From assembly GCA_019637435.1 (NCBI GenBank), contig JAHBVO010000001.1, positions 1,674,001-1,738,000 of the forward strand: a stretch of DNA of 64,000 bases. Direction: 5' to 3'. The position numbers and the translations under genes are program-made. Source of the stretch: Candidatus Obscuribacterales bacterium. Lineage in GTDB: Bacteria > Cyanobacteriota > Vampirovibrionia > Obscuribacterales > Obscuribacteraceae. Of the stretch, positions 27,499 through 35,353 are shown piece by piece. The notes beneath the pieces were generated by a model. It had not been told where the DNA came from and ran no database searches. It worked only from the letters and a program-made list of their open reading frames with translations. Each line of letters begins with the position of its first letter. Within the stretch, counting starts at the first letter, position 1.

Positions 27499-28880
27499 AC
27501 TATCCGTTATGGGTGGTGCCGGTATTAGGCGGCACTTGGGTCGTCGGAATTATTTCCATCATCCACGTATATCTTTCTCACTTCGCTGTAGGTGGTGGCA
27601 TCTTCCTGGCACTGGCTGAAGAATTAGCTTATCGACGTAAAGATGAGCGAATGTACGAGTTCTTACAGAAGCACTCTCGCTTCTTCCTTCTGGTCACCAC
27701 TGTCGCCGGCGCTGTTACCGGTGTAGGAATTTGGTTCTCGATCAGCTTGGTCAGCCCTGACGGTATCCACTCGCTTATCCAGAGTTTCACTCTTGCTTGG
27801 GCTGAAGAATATCTCTTCTTCGTTGCTGAACTCGCGACCGCCTTCGCTTATTACTATACGTGGGGCAAGATATCGCGCGAGCAGCATCTTTTCCTGGCGC
27901 GTCTGTATGCGATCTTCTCTGTTTTCACGCTGGTGATAATTAACGGCATCCTCACATTTATGTTGACGCCAGGTAAGTGGCTGACCACTCACAACTGGAT
28001 GGATGGGGTTTTCAATCCAACCTATTTCCCATCCCTATTCATCAGACTCTTAATCATGCTCGCCATTGCCGGTATGTACGCGTTGATTACGTCGTCCATG
28101 ATCAAGGAGTCGAAGTTCCGGACAGTCATGGTGCGATATGCAGCAAAATGGCTCTTGCCGGTATTTCTCCTTGGACCGGTTGTGACTATTTGGTTTTTAA
28201 CCCAGGTTCCTCAAGCGTCTATCGAGACAATTTTCACAGGGATTCAAACATCAGGAGTCGGCAATTTCTCGATTCTCGCTCGTGCGCTTTACTTGAGTCT
28301 CGTGCTTTCCGGAACAATTCTGATATTCGCCTTCTTCGGACCGTATCTTAACCCTCGAGCGTTTACTTTCAGAATCGCTTTGCTGTTCCTGGTCTGTGGT
28401 CTCGGGGCGACCGCCAGTACCGAGTGGATGCGCGAGATGCTGAGGAAACCGTATGTGGTGTACAACTATCTTTATTCAAACGGTCTTCATAAGGATGATG
28501 TGGCCTCAATTGCCCAAACCGGTTTTCTGCCGAAGAGTAAATGGTCGCGTGCCATCACTGATAGTTGCAAGGACGATACCGCATCTGGTGAAGCCATTTT
28601 CCGGTATCAGTGCATGTCGTGCCATACCGTAGAAGGCTATCGTAGTATGCGTAAGCTGCTTGGCGCTCGCGACGAAGACGCCATAATGAGTCTGCTGAGC
28701 ATCCTGAGAGAAACAGATCCGAAGAAGAACAATTATTCTGGAATCATGCCTCCTCTAGCCGTAAATTCGGAAGAACAGAAAAGTCTGGCGAAGTATCTCG
28801 CTACGTTAAACGTGGCTGCTCGAGGTGAAACTGAGAAAGTAAGCGCGTTGCCGAACGATAACAAGAAGAAACCGGAATAG
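27495..28880 (+). CDS. CydA-like bd-type membrane subunit fused to a c-type cytochrome domain
   Basis: 461 residues from the ATG at 27495, which overlaps the cytochrome b stop. Residues 1-310 hold about eight or nine helices with CydA-like features: HVYLSHFAVGGGIF near the start, an AVTGVGIWFSI segment, a WAEEYLFFVAELATAF segment, and a REMLRKPYVVYNYLY end that recalls the conserved GRQPW...Y region of CydA. No CydA Q-loop is seen. Residues about 360-440 form a cytochrome c domain: CMSCH at 373-377 and a likely axial Met418 in GIMPPL. It could receive electrons from the Rieske/cytochrome b pair and reduce oxygen or another acceptor. Activity as an oxidase is inference. Confidence 0.85.
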   Translation: MNYPLWVVPVLGGTWVVGIISIIHVYLSHFAVGGGIFLALAEELAYRRKDERMYEFLQKHSRFFLLVTTVAGAVTGVGIWFSISLVSPDGIHSLIQSFTLAWAEEYLFFVAELATAFAYYYTWGKISREQHLFLARLYAIFSVFTLVIINGILTFMLTPGKWLTTHNWMDGVFNPTYFPSLFIRLLIMLAIAGMYALITSSMIKESKFRTVMVRYAAKWLLPVFLLGPVVTIWFLTQVPQASIETIFTGIQTSGVGNFSILARALYLSLVLSGTILIFAFFGPYLNPRAFTFRIALLFLVCGLGATASTEWMREMLRKPYVVYNYLYSNGLHKDDVASIAQTGFLPKSKWSRAITDSCKDDTASGEAIFRYQCMSCHTVEGYRSMRKLLGARDEDAIMSLLSILRETDPKKNNYSGIMPPLAVNSEEQKSLAKYLATLNVAARGETEKVSALPNDNKKKPE

Positions 28881-28944
28881 TAGCTCGCCTACTCCGGCTC
28901 CAATGAAATGCTCTGCTCTTGCGTAATGAGAATTGCTAACAGCG

Positions 28945-29166
28945 TTAGGTCGGATTATCTTTGCCGGCGAGCAAGACTGCACCGCCTATGGTGACCAGAA
29001 CGCCTATAACCAGAATGGGTGTGCCGAATACGATTTCTTTGCAAATTATCAAATTCATTCCGGTAAAGGATCTTTCGATGCCGATGAACAGGAGTGAGAG
29101 TGGAATTATCTTCCACTGTCCGCTCTTGGAATACCATCGAGGTTTTGGATTCGATGTTTCATTCAT
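28945..29166 (-). CDS. Small membrane protein of unknown function
   Basis: 73 residues with two hydrophobic segments (about 20-40 and 46-67) after a polar, basic start. GAGAAA just before the ATG is an acceptable ribosome site. It converges on the respiratory operon (64 bases from its last stop) and is divergent from the lipoprotein gene. No family is recognised. It could be an accessory membrane peptide, but nothing in the sequence says so. Confidence 0.5.
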   Translation of the reverse strand: MNETSNPKPRWYSKSGQWKIIPLSLLFIGIERSFTGMNLIICKEIVFGTPILVIGVLVTIGGAVLLAGKDNPT

Positions 29167-29341
29167 TTTCTCAATCTCAAAAGCTAAGGCAGCTGCTCTG
29201 TCTTAGTTTCAATATAGTTCGGTCTTTTGGGTGCGACCTCATCCGAAAGGATGATCGCGGATAAGTCCTCGGGATGATGTTTCGTTTTGCGCGGGCTGTC
29301 AGGATTTTTAAAGTCCGGTCTCAGCGGTGAGCAGAATTTCC

Positions 29342-29743
29342 ATGTTTCTGAAACAGACTCTAAGTTTCGTTCTTGCTGTTGCAGCGGGTCTGACGCTGTC
29401 ATCGTGCCAGAGTCGACCAGCCGTTGACTGGGTCTCAACCACCGGGGTTATTAAGGACATAAAAGGGATTAGTCCGGAAGGCAACGCTGCAACTAAGAGA
29501 AAACAACCTCTTTTCGTTATCGTTAGCTTCAAATACACATACAAAGACCAGGACTATGAGGGATCACAGACTGTCAGCATCAATGCTCCGAAGCACTTTC
29601 AAGTCGGACAGCCGATCGCATTGAAGGTGAACGCAATGGATCCAAAAAAGGTGAATATTGACTTGCCGCCTGGACCGCCGGACAGGACTGGACTGACATG
29701 GCGCCAGCTTCCTGAGTACACTCGTGACACCGGGCGCCCGTGA
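29342..29743 (+). CDS. Lipoprotein with DUF3592-like domain
   Basis: 133 residues from the ATG at 29342; a GTG at 29327 would add five residues. The signal ends in a lipobox, LTLSSC, so Cys23 would be lipidated. The mature part (STTGVIKDIKG, then FVIVSFKYTYKDQDYEGSQTVSI, then FQVGQPIALKVNAMDPKKV) has the beta-strand order of DUF3592-type domains, which occur in small envelope proteins of unknown role. The tail is Pro/Arg-rich. It converges with the RND pump gene over a bidirectional hairpin. Confidence 0.7.
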   Translation: MFLKQTLSFVLAVAAGLTLSSCQSRPAVDWVSTTGVIKDIKGISPEGNAATKRKQPLFVIVSFKYTYKDQDYEGSQTVSINAPKHFQVGQPIALKVNAMDPKKVNIDLPPGPPDRTGLTWRQLPEYTRDTGRP

Positions 29744-29814
29744 ATAGATAGTTCGCGACGACACGCTCGCGACTACCCGCTAGAATCGACACGCTAGAAA
29801 CAATATGCTTGAAA

Positions 29815-29846
29815 CGAAGGGCCTCATCGATAGATGAAGCTCTTCG
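29815..29846. terminator. Bidirectional hairpin between convergent genes
   Basis: CGAAGGGCCTCATC (29815-29828), loop GATA, GATGAAGCTCTTCG (29833-29846): a 14-base stem with two imperfect pairs. It sits between the lipoprotein and RND pump stops. U-runs are weak on both strands. Confidence 0.5.
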
Positions 29847-29873
29847 TCGCAAGCGAGGAAAAATTTGCGGGAT

Positions 29874-32800
29874 TTAGTGTTTACCCGATGAGGCGAACTT
29901 TCTGGTCTCCGTCGTCTCGGTTTTGTCGGAAGACTTTTCGCTTTCTAAGTTTCGTGGTCGCCGAAAGTTTTGAATCTTGAGCTTCCAATCGTCGACATAT
30001 GTAAACACGACCGGCACCACGATTAGTGTCAAAAAGGTTGAGGTTATTAAACCGCCGACTACCGCCACCGCCATCGGTGAGCGCACTTCAGAGCCCGCTC
30101 CAATGCCCAGCGCGATTGGCACCATGCCTGCGATCATAGCGACTGTTGTCATCAAAATCGGCCTCATACGGGCCTCAGTTGCTTCCAGAATTGCCTCATG
30201 TCTGGGCACGCCACGATGCATGGACATCAGAACGTACTCAACGAGGAGAATGGCGTTTTTAGTTACAAGACCCATGAGCATGACTATGCCGATCAGAGCG
30301 TATAAACCTACGGATTGATGAGCAACTATCAATCCGAGGGCGGCTCCACCGATTGCCATCGGGAGTGACATCATGATCGTGAGTGGATGCAGGAAGTCAT
30401 TGAAGAGCAGCACTAGAACTGCGTAGATGAGAACGACAGCAGCTGCGATCGCCATGCCGAAACCGGAGAATACATCTCGTTGAATTTCGACGTCGCCGCT
30501 CACGTTTTCCTTGATCGATGCGGGCAGGTTCTTGAACGTTGGTAGCTGGTGAATGGCCTTCAGCGCTTGACCTAAAGTCATGTTACTGTTTAACGTTGCG
30601 CTGATGGTGACCTGACGGTCGCGGTCGTATCTATCGATTTGCGCCGGACCGCTACCGAAGCGTACCTCAGCAACTTCGCTCAATGGAACCATCTGTCCTC
30701 TGAAATTCGACACTTTAAGGTCGCCGATTGAATCGATATTTCTGCGGTAACGCGGATCTATTTGAACGCGGATGTTGATTTGACGATCAGGAAGGTCGAA
30801 TTTGGCGAGATTGAAATCTACGTCTCCGACTGTCGCCATGGTTGCAGTTCTTGCAATCTGCTGAACGGAAATTCCATGGTCTGATGCTTTCTCGAAATCG
30901 GGTATGACTTGAATTTCGGGACGACGCAATGCAGAACTGGAAGTGACGTCTGAGATACCGGATACGGTGCGCATCTCCTTGGCGAGTTTTTCAGTGGTAG
31001 CTTTCAACTGTCCGGCATCAGGACCAACAAGCAGGATTTGAACCTTGCCGCCCAGACCCATAGTAGCTGAGATGTTTGCGCGAATTCCAGGAATTGCAGC
31101 AACCTCCGGACGAATCATATCTTCGAATTGCTGTTGAGAAATTTTTCGGTGCGAGCGCTCTTTCAGGATGACGTAGAGGTTTGCTTTATTGATGCTACCG
31201 GCGCTACCGGATGATCTGACGCCTGTGGTCGATGGAGTACCAACCGAGGCGAAAACGTGTTCGACTTCCTTGTGTGCCATGAGCAGTTTGGTTACACGTA
31301 GCGAAATATCCGAAGTTGTTTCAAGCGTCGCTCCTGGCGGTAATTCGATAGCGACGAGACTTTCACCGCGGTCTGCGGAGTTTACCAACGAGGTCGGAAG
31401 CGCTGCCAACATGCCGACGCTTGCTACGAATATGGCGCCAGCGATGAGTACGGTTTTACCGCGATGCTCGAGAGCCCAGGCAAGTAGTTTGTCAAAGAAC
31501 TTCTGCACTGCATTCTTCGGCGGCTCCTCCGGGGCGCCTTTTAACCAGAAAGCCGACATCATAGGCGTAATCAAACGGGCGACGACGAGCGAGAAAAATA
31601 CTGCAACTGCAACCGTTATCCCGAATTGTTTAAAGAACTGACCGGGTATGCCTCCCATGAAGGCGACCGGCAGAAATACTACGATGATACTCATTGTTGT
31701 GGCGACTACAGCCAGACCGATTTCGTCTGCAGCTTCCAGAGCAGCTTCAAGAGGTTTTTTGCCCATTTGCATGTGGCGCACGATATTCTCGATTTCAACA
31801 ATTGCGTCGTCCACCAGGATACCGATAACGAGAGCCAGTCCAAGCAGCGACATATTATTGAGGGTGAAACCGAGGAGACTCATCACTGCGAACGTCGGTA
31901 TCATTGACAGTGGCATGGCCAGGGCCGCAATGCCGGAAGCACGCCAGTCGCGAAGGAAGACCCAAATTACTGCGATTGCCAGCGCGGCGCCAAGTAAAAG
32001 CGAGTCTATGGTTGCGTGATACGACTCCATGACATAGCCGAGATTCGAGCGCACTTTTGTAATTTCGACGTCCGGCATCTCCGCGCGCATCTTTTCCAGC
32101 GCCTTGTCCACGTTGGTGCCGACCTCGGCCATGTTACTGCCGGTGGAGCGAATGATTGAGAATGCCACCGCCGGTTTGCCATCCATCATTGCTAGCTGGC
32201 GCTGTTCTGCGATGCCATCACTTACGGTGCCTAGCGAATCGAGTGATGCCCAAGTTCCATTTTGCAAAGCGACACGAGTGTCTTTCAATTGCTCGACCGA
32301 TGTGGCACTACCTATGGTTCTAATCGACTGCTCCTGGGAGCCGACTGAGCCCCTGCCGCCCGGCATGTTGGCGTTCATTATCCTCACCTGGGTGTTTACC
32401 AGATCGGCGGTTACGCCCAGGGCTTCAAGTTTTGCTGGATCGAGGTCGATGTTGATTTCTCTGTCGACGCCACCCGCACGTTGAACCTGACCCACGCCCT
32501 TAACTGCGAGCAAACGTCTCGAAATTTCATTGTCGATCAACCAGCTCAGATCCTTCACTGACTGAGTTTTTGACGAGACAGTATATGTAGCAAAAGGTCC
32601 TCCTACGAAATCCAATCGCTGAATTGTCGGTTCTTCGATTGCCGCCGGCAACTGGCTTCTTATACGGGTTACCGCGTCGCGTACGTCATTGAGCGCTCGG
32701 TCCGTATTGGTGCCAAGTTCAAACTCGATTTTGGTTTGTGCCGTGCCTTCGTTGAGTGTGCTTGTGATGTGTTTGATGTTGCCGATTCCGGCGACTGCAT

Positions 32801-33011
32801 CCTCGACCCGACGAGCGACCTGTGTTTCTAACTCCGATGGTGCCGCGCCATTTTCTGAGACAGTTACCATGATCGTTGGCATATCGATGTTTGGGTTTTC
32901 ATCGATACCTAGATTGAAATAACAAATCACGCCTGAAATTGAGAGTATCAGGAATAAGAGTATTGACGGTATCGGTTGCCGGATTGACCAGGCTGAGATA
33001 TTCCAGTTCAT
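29874..33011 (-). CDS. RND-family multidrug efflux pump (AcrB/HAE1 type)
   Basis: 1,045 residues, the normal size for hydrophobe/amphiphile RND pumps, with two sets of six helices and two large periplasmic loops. The proton-relay pair Asp-Asp in TM4 is in GILVDDAIVEIENIVRHM. GAGG five bases before the ATG supports the start. The protein would export lipophilic compounds by proton antiport, trimeric in the inner membrane, with the adaptor encoded 52 bases upstream. No TolC-type outer-membrane gene is present, so that partner must come from elsewhere. Substrates are unknown. Confidence 0.95.
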   Translation of the reverse strand: MNWNISAWSIRQPIPSILLFLILSISGVICYFNLGIDENPNIDMPTIMVTVSENGAAPSELETQVARRVEDAVAGIGNIKHITSTLNEGTAQTKIEFELGTNTDRALNDVRDAVTRIRSQLPAAIEEPTIQRLDFVGGPFATYTVSSKTQSVKDLSWLIDNEISRRLLAVKGVGQVQRAGGVDREINIDLDPAKLEALGVTADLVNTQVRIMNANMPGGRGSVGSQEQSIRTIGSATSVEQLKDTRVALQNGTWASLDSLGTVSDGIAEQRQLAMMDGKPAVAFSIIRSTGSNMAEVGTNVDKALEKMRAEMPDVEITKVRSNLGYVMESYHATIDSLLLGAALAIAVIWVFLRDWRASGIAALAMPLSMIPTFAVMSLLGFTLNNMSLLGLALVIGILVDDAIVEIENIVRHMQMGKKPLEAALEAADEIGLAVVATTMSIIVVFLPVAFMGGIPGQFFKQFGITVAVAVFFSLVVARLITPMMSAFWLKGAPEEPPKNAVQKFFDKLLAWALEHRGKTVLIAGAIFVASVGMLAALPTSLVNSADRGESLVAIELPPGATLETTSDISLRVTKLLMAHKEVEHVFASVGTPSTTGVRSSGSAGSINKANLYVILKERSHRKISQQQFEDMIRPEVAAIPGIRANISATMGLGGKVQILLVGPDAGQLKATTEKLAKEMRTVSGISDVTSSSALRRPEIQVIPDFEKASDHGISVQQIARTATMATVGDVDFNLAKFDLPDRQINIRVQIDPRYRRNIDSIGDLKVSNFRGQMVPLSEVAEVRFGSGPAQIDRYDRDRQVTISATLNSNMTLGQALKAIHQLPTFKNLPASIKENVSGDVEIQRDVFSGFGMAIAAAVVLIYAVLVLLFNDFLHPLTIMMSLPMAIGGAALGLIVAHQSVGLYALIGIVMLMGLVTKNAILLVEYVLMSMHRGVPRHEAILEATEARMRPILMTTVAMIAGMVPIALGIGAGSEVRSPMAVAVVGGLITSTFLTLIVVPVVFTYVDDWKLKIQNFRRPRNLESEKSSDKTETTETRKFASSGKH

Positions 33012-33063
33012 TTTCGCCTCAAGACATGTGTCTTATCTATCGTTTTCCACGTGCTCAGTTTCG

Positions 33064-34542
33064 TTATCGCCCCACGGCAACGGGATCTTCGTCGTTCAAA
33101 AAACCTGCTCCAGCAACAATTATTTGTTCGCCGGGTTCGAGTCCGTTCCGAATTTCGGCGACATCTTTCACGCGTGCGCCGACTGCAACTTGATGCTTCT
33201 TCGCAACACCGTTTTCGTAAGTGAAAACATAATCAACTCCCTCGTCGGAGAGGATTGCGCTGTTCGGCACCGTAAGAGCGTTGCGATTGCCCCGTTCAAT
33301 TTGTCCTTTGACGAACATGCCGGGTTTGAATCCGGAATCAGCTGGAATTGCTATGCGCACGGTACCGAGTCTGGTTGTTTCATCCACGATCGGTGAAATT
33401 TGAAAAACCTTGCCTTCTGCCGATCTCGTGTTGTCGGTAACGCGAGCAAGCTGTCCAACAGCCAGTCTAGAAATGTCGTCCTGGGAAACTTTTGCCTTTA
33501 ATTCGATGTTGCCTTTGCGGATCATTTCGAACAAAGGTTTGGAGCCATTCGACAAGTCACCAATGTGAGCATAGCGCCTCGTGATTAAACCATCATCAGG
33601 AGCTCTGACTATGGTTTGTTCGATTTGAGCGCGCATTTGTTGAACCGCTGCAGCGTTTTCGTTTGCTGTAGCCGCCGATATTTGAACATCTTCTTTGCGA
33701 CCGCCTTCTTTCGCCATCGTCAGTCGGTTAGCGGCCTGACGAGATGCGAACCGGGCTGCCTCCAGATTCTGCTGAGCAGCTCGGACGGTACTACCAGTGG
33801 TGAGTGCCTCAGTTTCCTTTGTTTGGGCTTCCATCTGACTGACCGCACCTTCCTTCAGAAGAGCTGCATAACGCGCGGCAGTGCTTTTCGCAAGTTTTTG
33901 CGACGCCTTCGCCTGATCCAAGAGGGCGGTTTTGTTTTGAATATCGGCAAGACTTTGCTGATAGGCGGCCTCGAATGAGCCAATATCCTCAACTCGATTG
34001 GGTTGCTCAGCCTTGATCAATGACGCATGCGCGCCTTGCAAGCGAGCTTCCGCTCCAGCCAGCTGCGCTCGAATGACCGAAGAGTCCAGAGTGCAGAGAA
34101 CTTGCCCTTTTCTCACATAGTCTCCCTCTTCGACATCGACTGTCTTGATGACCAGTCCCATCGAGGAGGCGCCTACGGATAGCGGGTCGGTTGCCGAAAT
34201 TGAGCCGGTGAGACTGAGGATGTCGGGCACTGCTTTCAGCGTGGCGGGAAGAACTGTAACTGTAGCGACCGGTACTTGCTTCTTCACGGCGGCAGCTTCG
34301 TGACTCCGTCCGTTGACCAGCATTGAGCCGGCTGCCGTTGCGCCAGTCAGAACCGCCAGGGCTCCGACAACCCCGACCGCTATATATAAGGACCGTTTAG
34401 AGAAACCGTTCGAGGCTGGCTTTCGTGTAGGCTCATGCTGCTTTGTGGCGGTGTCCGACTCAATGTCGGCATCGTTCTTGCCGATGGTCGGTTGACCAGG
34501 CTGAGCAGGCTCCATTGGTTGGTTTCGACTGATTACCATCAT
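33064..34542 (-). CDS. RND efflux periplasmic adaptor (membrane fusion protein)
   Basis: 492 residues. A polar cytoplasmic start is followed by one helix (about 51-71), then the membrane-fusion layout: a lipoyl half-motif (GLVIKTVDVEEGDYVRKGQVLC), a long coiled coil (about 145-280), the second lipoyl half (IVRAPDDGLITRRYAHIGDL) and a beta-barrel with a FKPGMFVKGQIERG motif. It links the pump to an outer-membrane channel. It is the first gene of the operon, transcribed away from the TetR gene. No lipobox is seen, so it is anchored by the helix. Confidence 0.93.
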   Translation of the reverse strand: MMVISRNQPMEPAQPGQPTIGKNDADIESDTATKQHEPTRKPASNGFSKRSLYIAVGVVGALAVLTGATAAGSMLVNGRSHEAAAVKKQVPVATVTVLPATLKAVPDILSLTGSISATDPLSVGASSMGLVIKTVDVEEGDYVRKGQVLCTLDSSVIRAQLAGAEARLQGAHASLIKAEQPNRVEDIGSFEAAYQQSLADIQNKTALLDQAKASQKLAKSTAARYAALLKEGAVSQMEAQTKETEALTTGSTVRAAQQNLEAARFASRQAANRLTMAKEGGRKEDVQISAATANENAAAVQQMRAQIEQTIVRAPDDGLITRRYAHIGDLSNGSKPLFEMIRKGNIELKAKVSQDDISRLAVGQLARVTDNTRSAEGKVFQISPIVDETTRLGTVRIAIPADSGFKPGMFVKGQIERGNRNALTVPNSAILSDEGVDYVFTYENGVAKKHQVAVGARVKDVAEIRNGLEPGEQIIVAGAGFLNDEDPVAVGR

Positions 34543-34583
34543 TGTTCCGGACTCCCAGGCGCTTTTGACTATTTGTCACAATA

Positions 34584-34601
34584 ATGAATGAATTCATTCA
34601 T
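34584..34601. promoter_or_regulatory. Candidate TetR operator
   Basis: A perfect 18-base palindrome, ATGAATGAATTCATTCAT, in the spacer between the RND operon and its divergent TetR gene. A TATAAT box lies directly after it on the plus strand (34603-34608). Such a site is typical for TetR-type repressors; binding is inference. Confidence 0.65.
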
Positions 34602-34771
34602 CTATAATATTACGGACATCGAAATCTGTAAAATGTTCCGCTCCAGGCGGTGAAATTATTCTCCTGAAAGCTTTGTGGCGGTTTCGATGGCGGGTATTCG
34701 CAAAAAAATTCCCTGGTTTCGGGGCCAATCTTGGATAATTAAGACTGAAGCTACTACGGCAAGTCTAAAGA

Positions 34772-35353
34772 ATGGCACGACCAATCGATCCGGAAAAACG
34801 AGCCGCAATTTTACAAGCGGCGAAGATGATCATCGAACGCGATGGTTATCAATCTGCGAAGATTGCGCAGATTGCAGCCGAGGCTGGTGTCGCCGCTGGT
34901 ACCGTCTATCTCTATTTCGATTCTAAGGAAGCTATTGCAGCAGCGCTTGCTTCCGAATTCTTTGAACTCGCCTCCGCACTCACACGCAAGCATGCGCCAC
35001 AGCTGACCGAGCCTAATGGCGTAGAGAATTATATTGACGCTGTCGTCGAATTCGCGATTGCAAATAAGGCCCTTCTAGAGCAACTCAAGCCGAATCCAAA
35101 AATGGCAGAAGATGAATACTCCAAGGAAAAACGCCGGGAGCTGCAGGGGCAGATGATCTCCATGTTGCAAGACCAAATGGACAAGGGCATTATCGATAGC
35201 TACGACCCACGAGGATTGGCCTCGCTTATCTTCGGTATCATGCACAGTGTCGTTATGGGCGTGGTTGTGTTTAAAGACTATCCTCGAGAGATATATCGCG
35301 AGACAGCTGCAAAAATTTTACGCAAGGCGCTTCAGCCCAGTGCTACTGCGTGA
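34772..35353 (+). CDS. TetR-family transcriptional regulator of the RND operon
   Basis: 193 residues. The N-terminal helix-turn-helix is typical: AAILQAAKMIIERDGYQSA, IAQIAAEAGVAAGTVYLYF, DSKEAI. The C-terminal ligand domain is not assignable. It is divergent from the RND adaptor/pump pair across a spacer with an 18-base palindrome, the common arrangement for a local repressor released by pump substrates. Its 3' end overlaps the convergent beta-glucosidase gene by 11 bases. The Shine-Dalgarno is weak. Confidence 0.92.
   Translation: MARPIDPEKRAAILQAAKMIIERDGYQSAKIAQIAAEAGVAAGTVYLYFDSKEAIAAALASEFFELASALTRKHAPQLTEPNGVENYIDAVVEFAIANKALLEQLKPNPKMAEDEYSKEKRRELQGQMISMLQDQMDKGIIDSYDPRGLASLIFGIMHSVVMGVVVFKDYPREIYRETAAKILRKALQPSATA

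Noticed and set aside
28861..28910. Terminator after the respiratory operon
   Set aside because: A CCGGA...TCCGG pairing around the stop codon is broken by extra bases and has no U-run.
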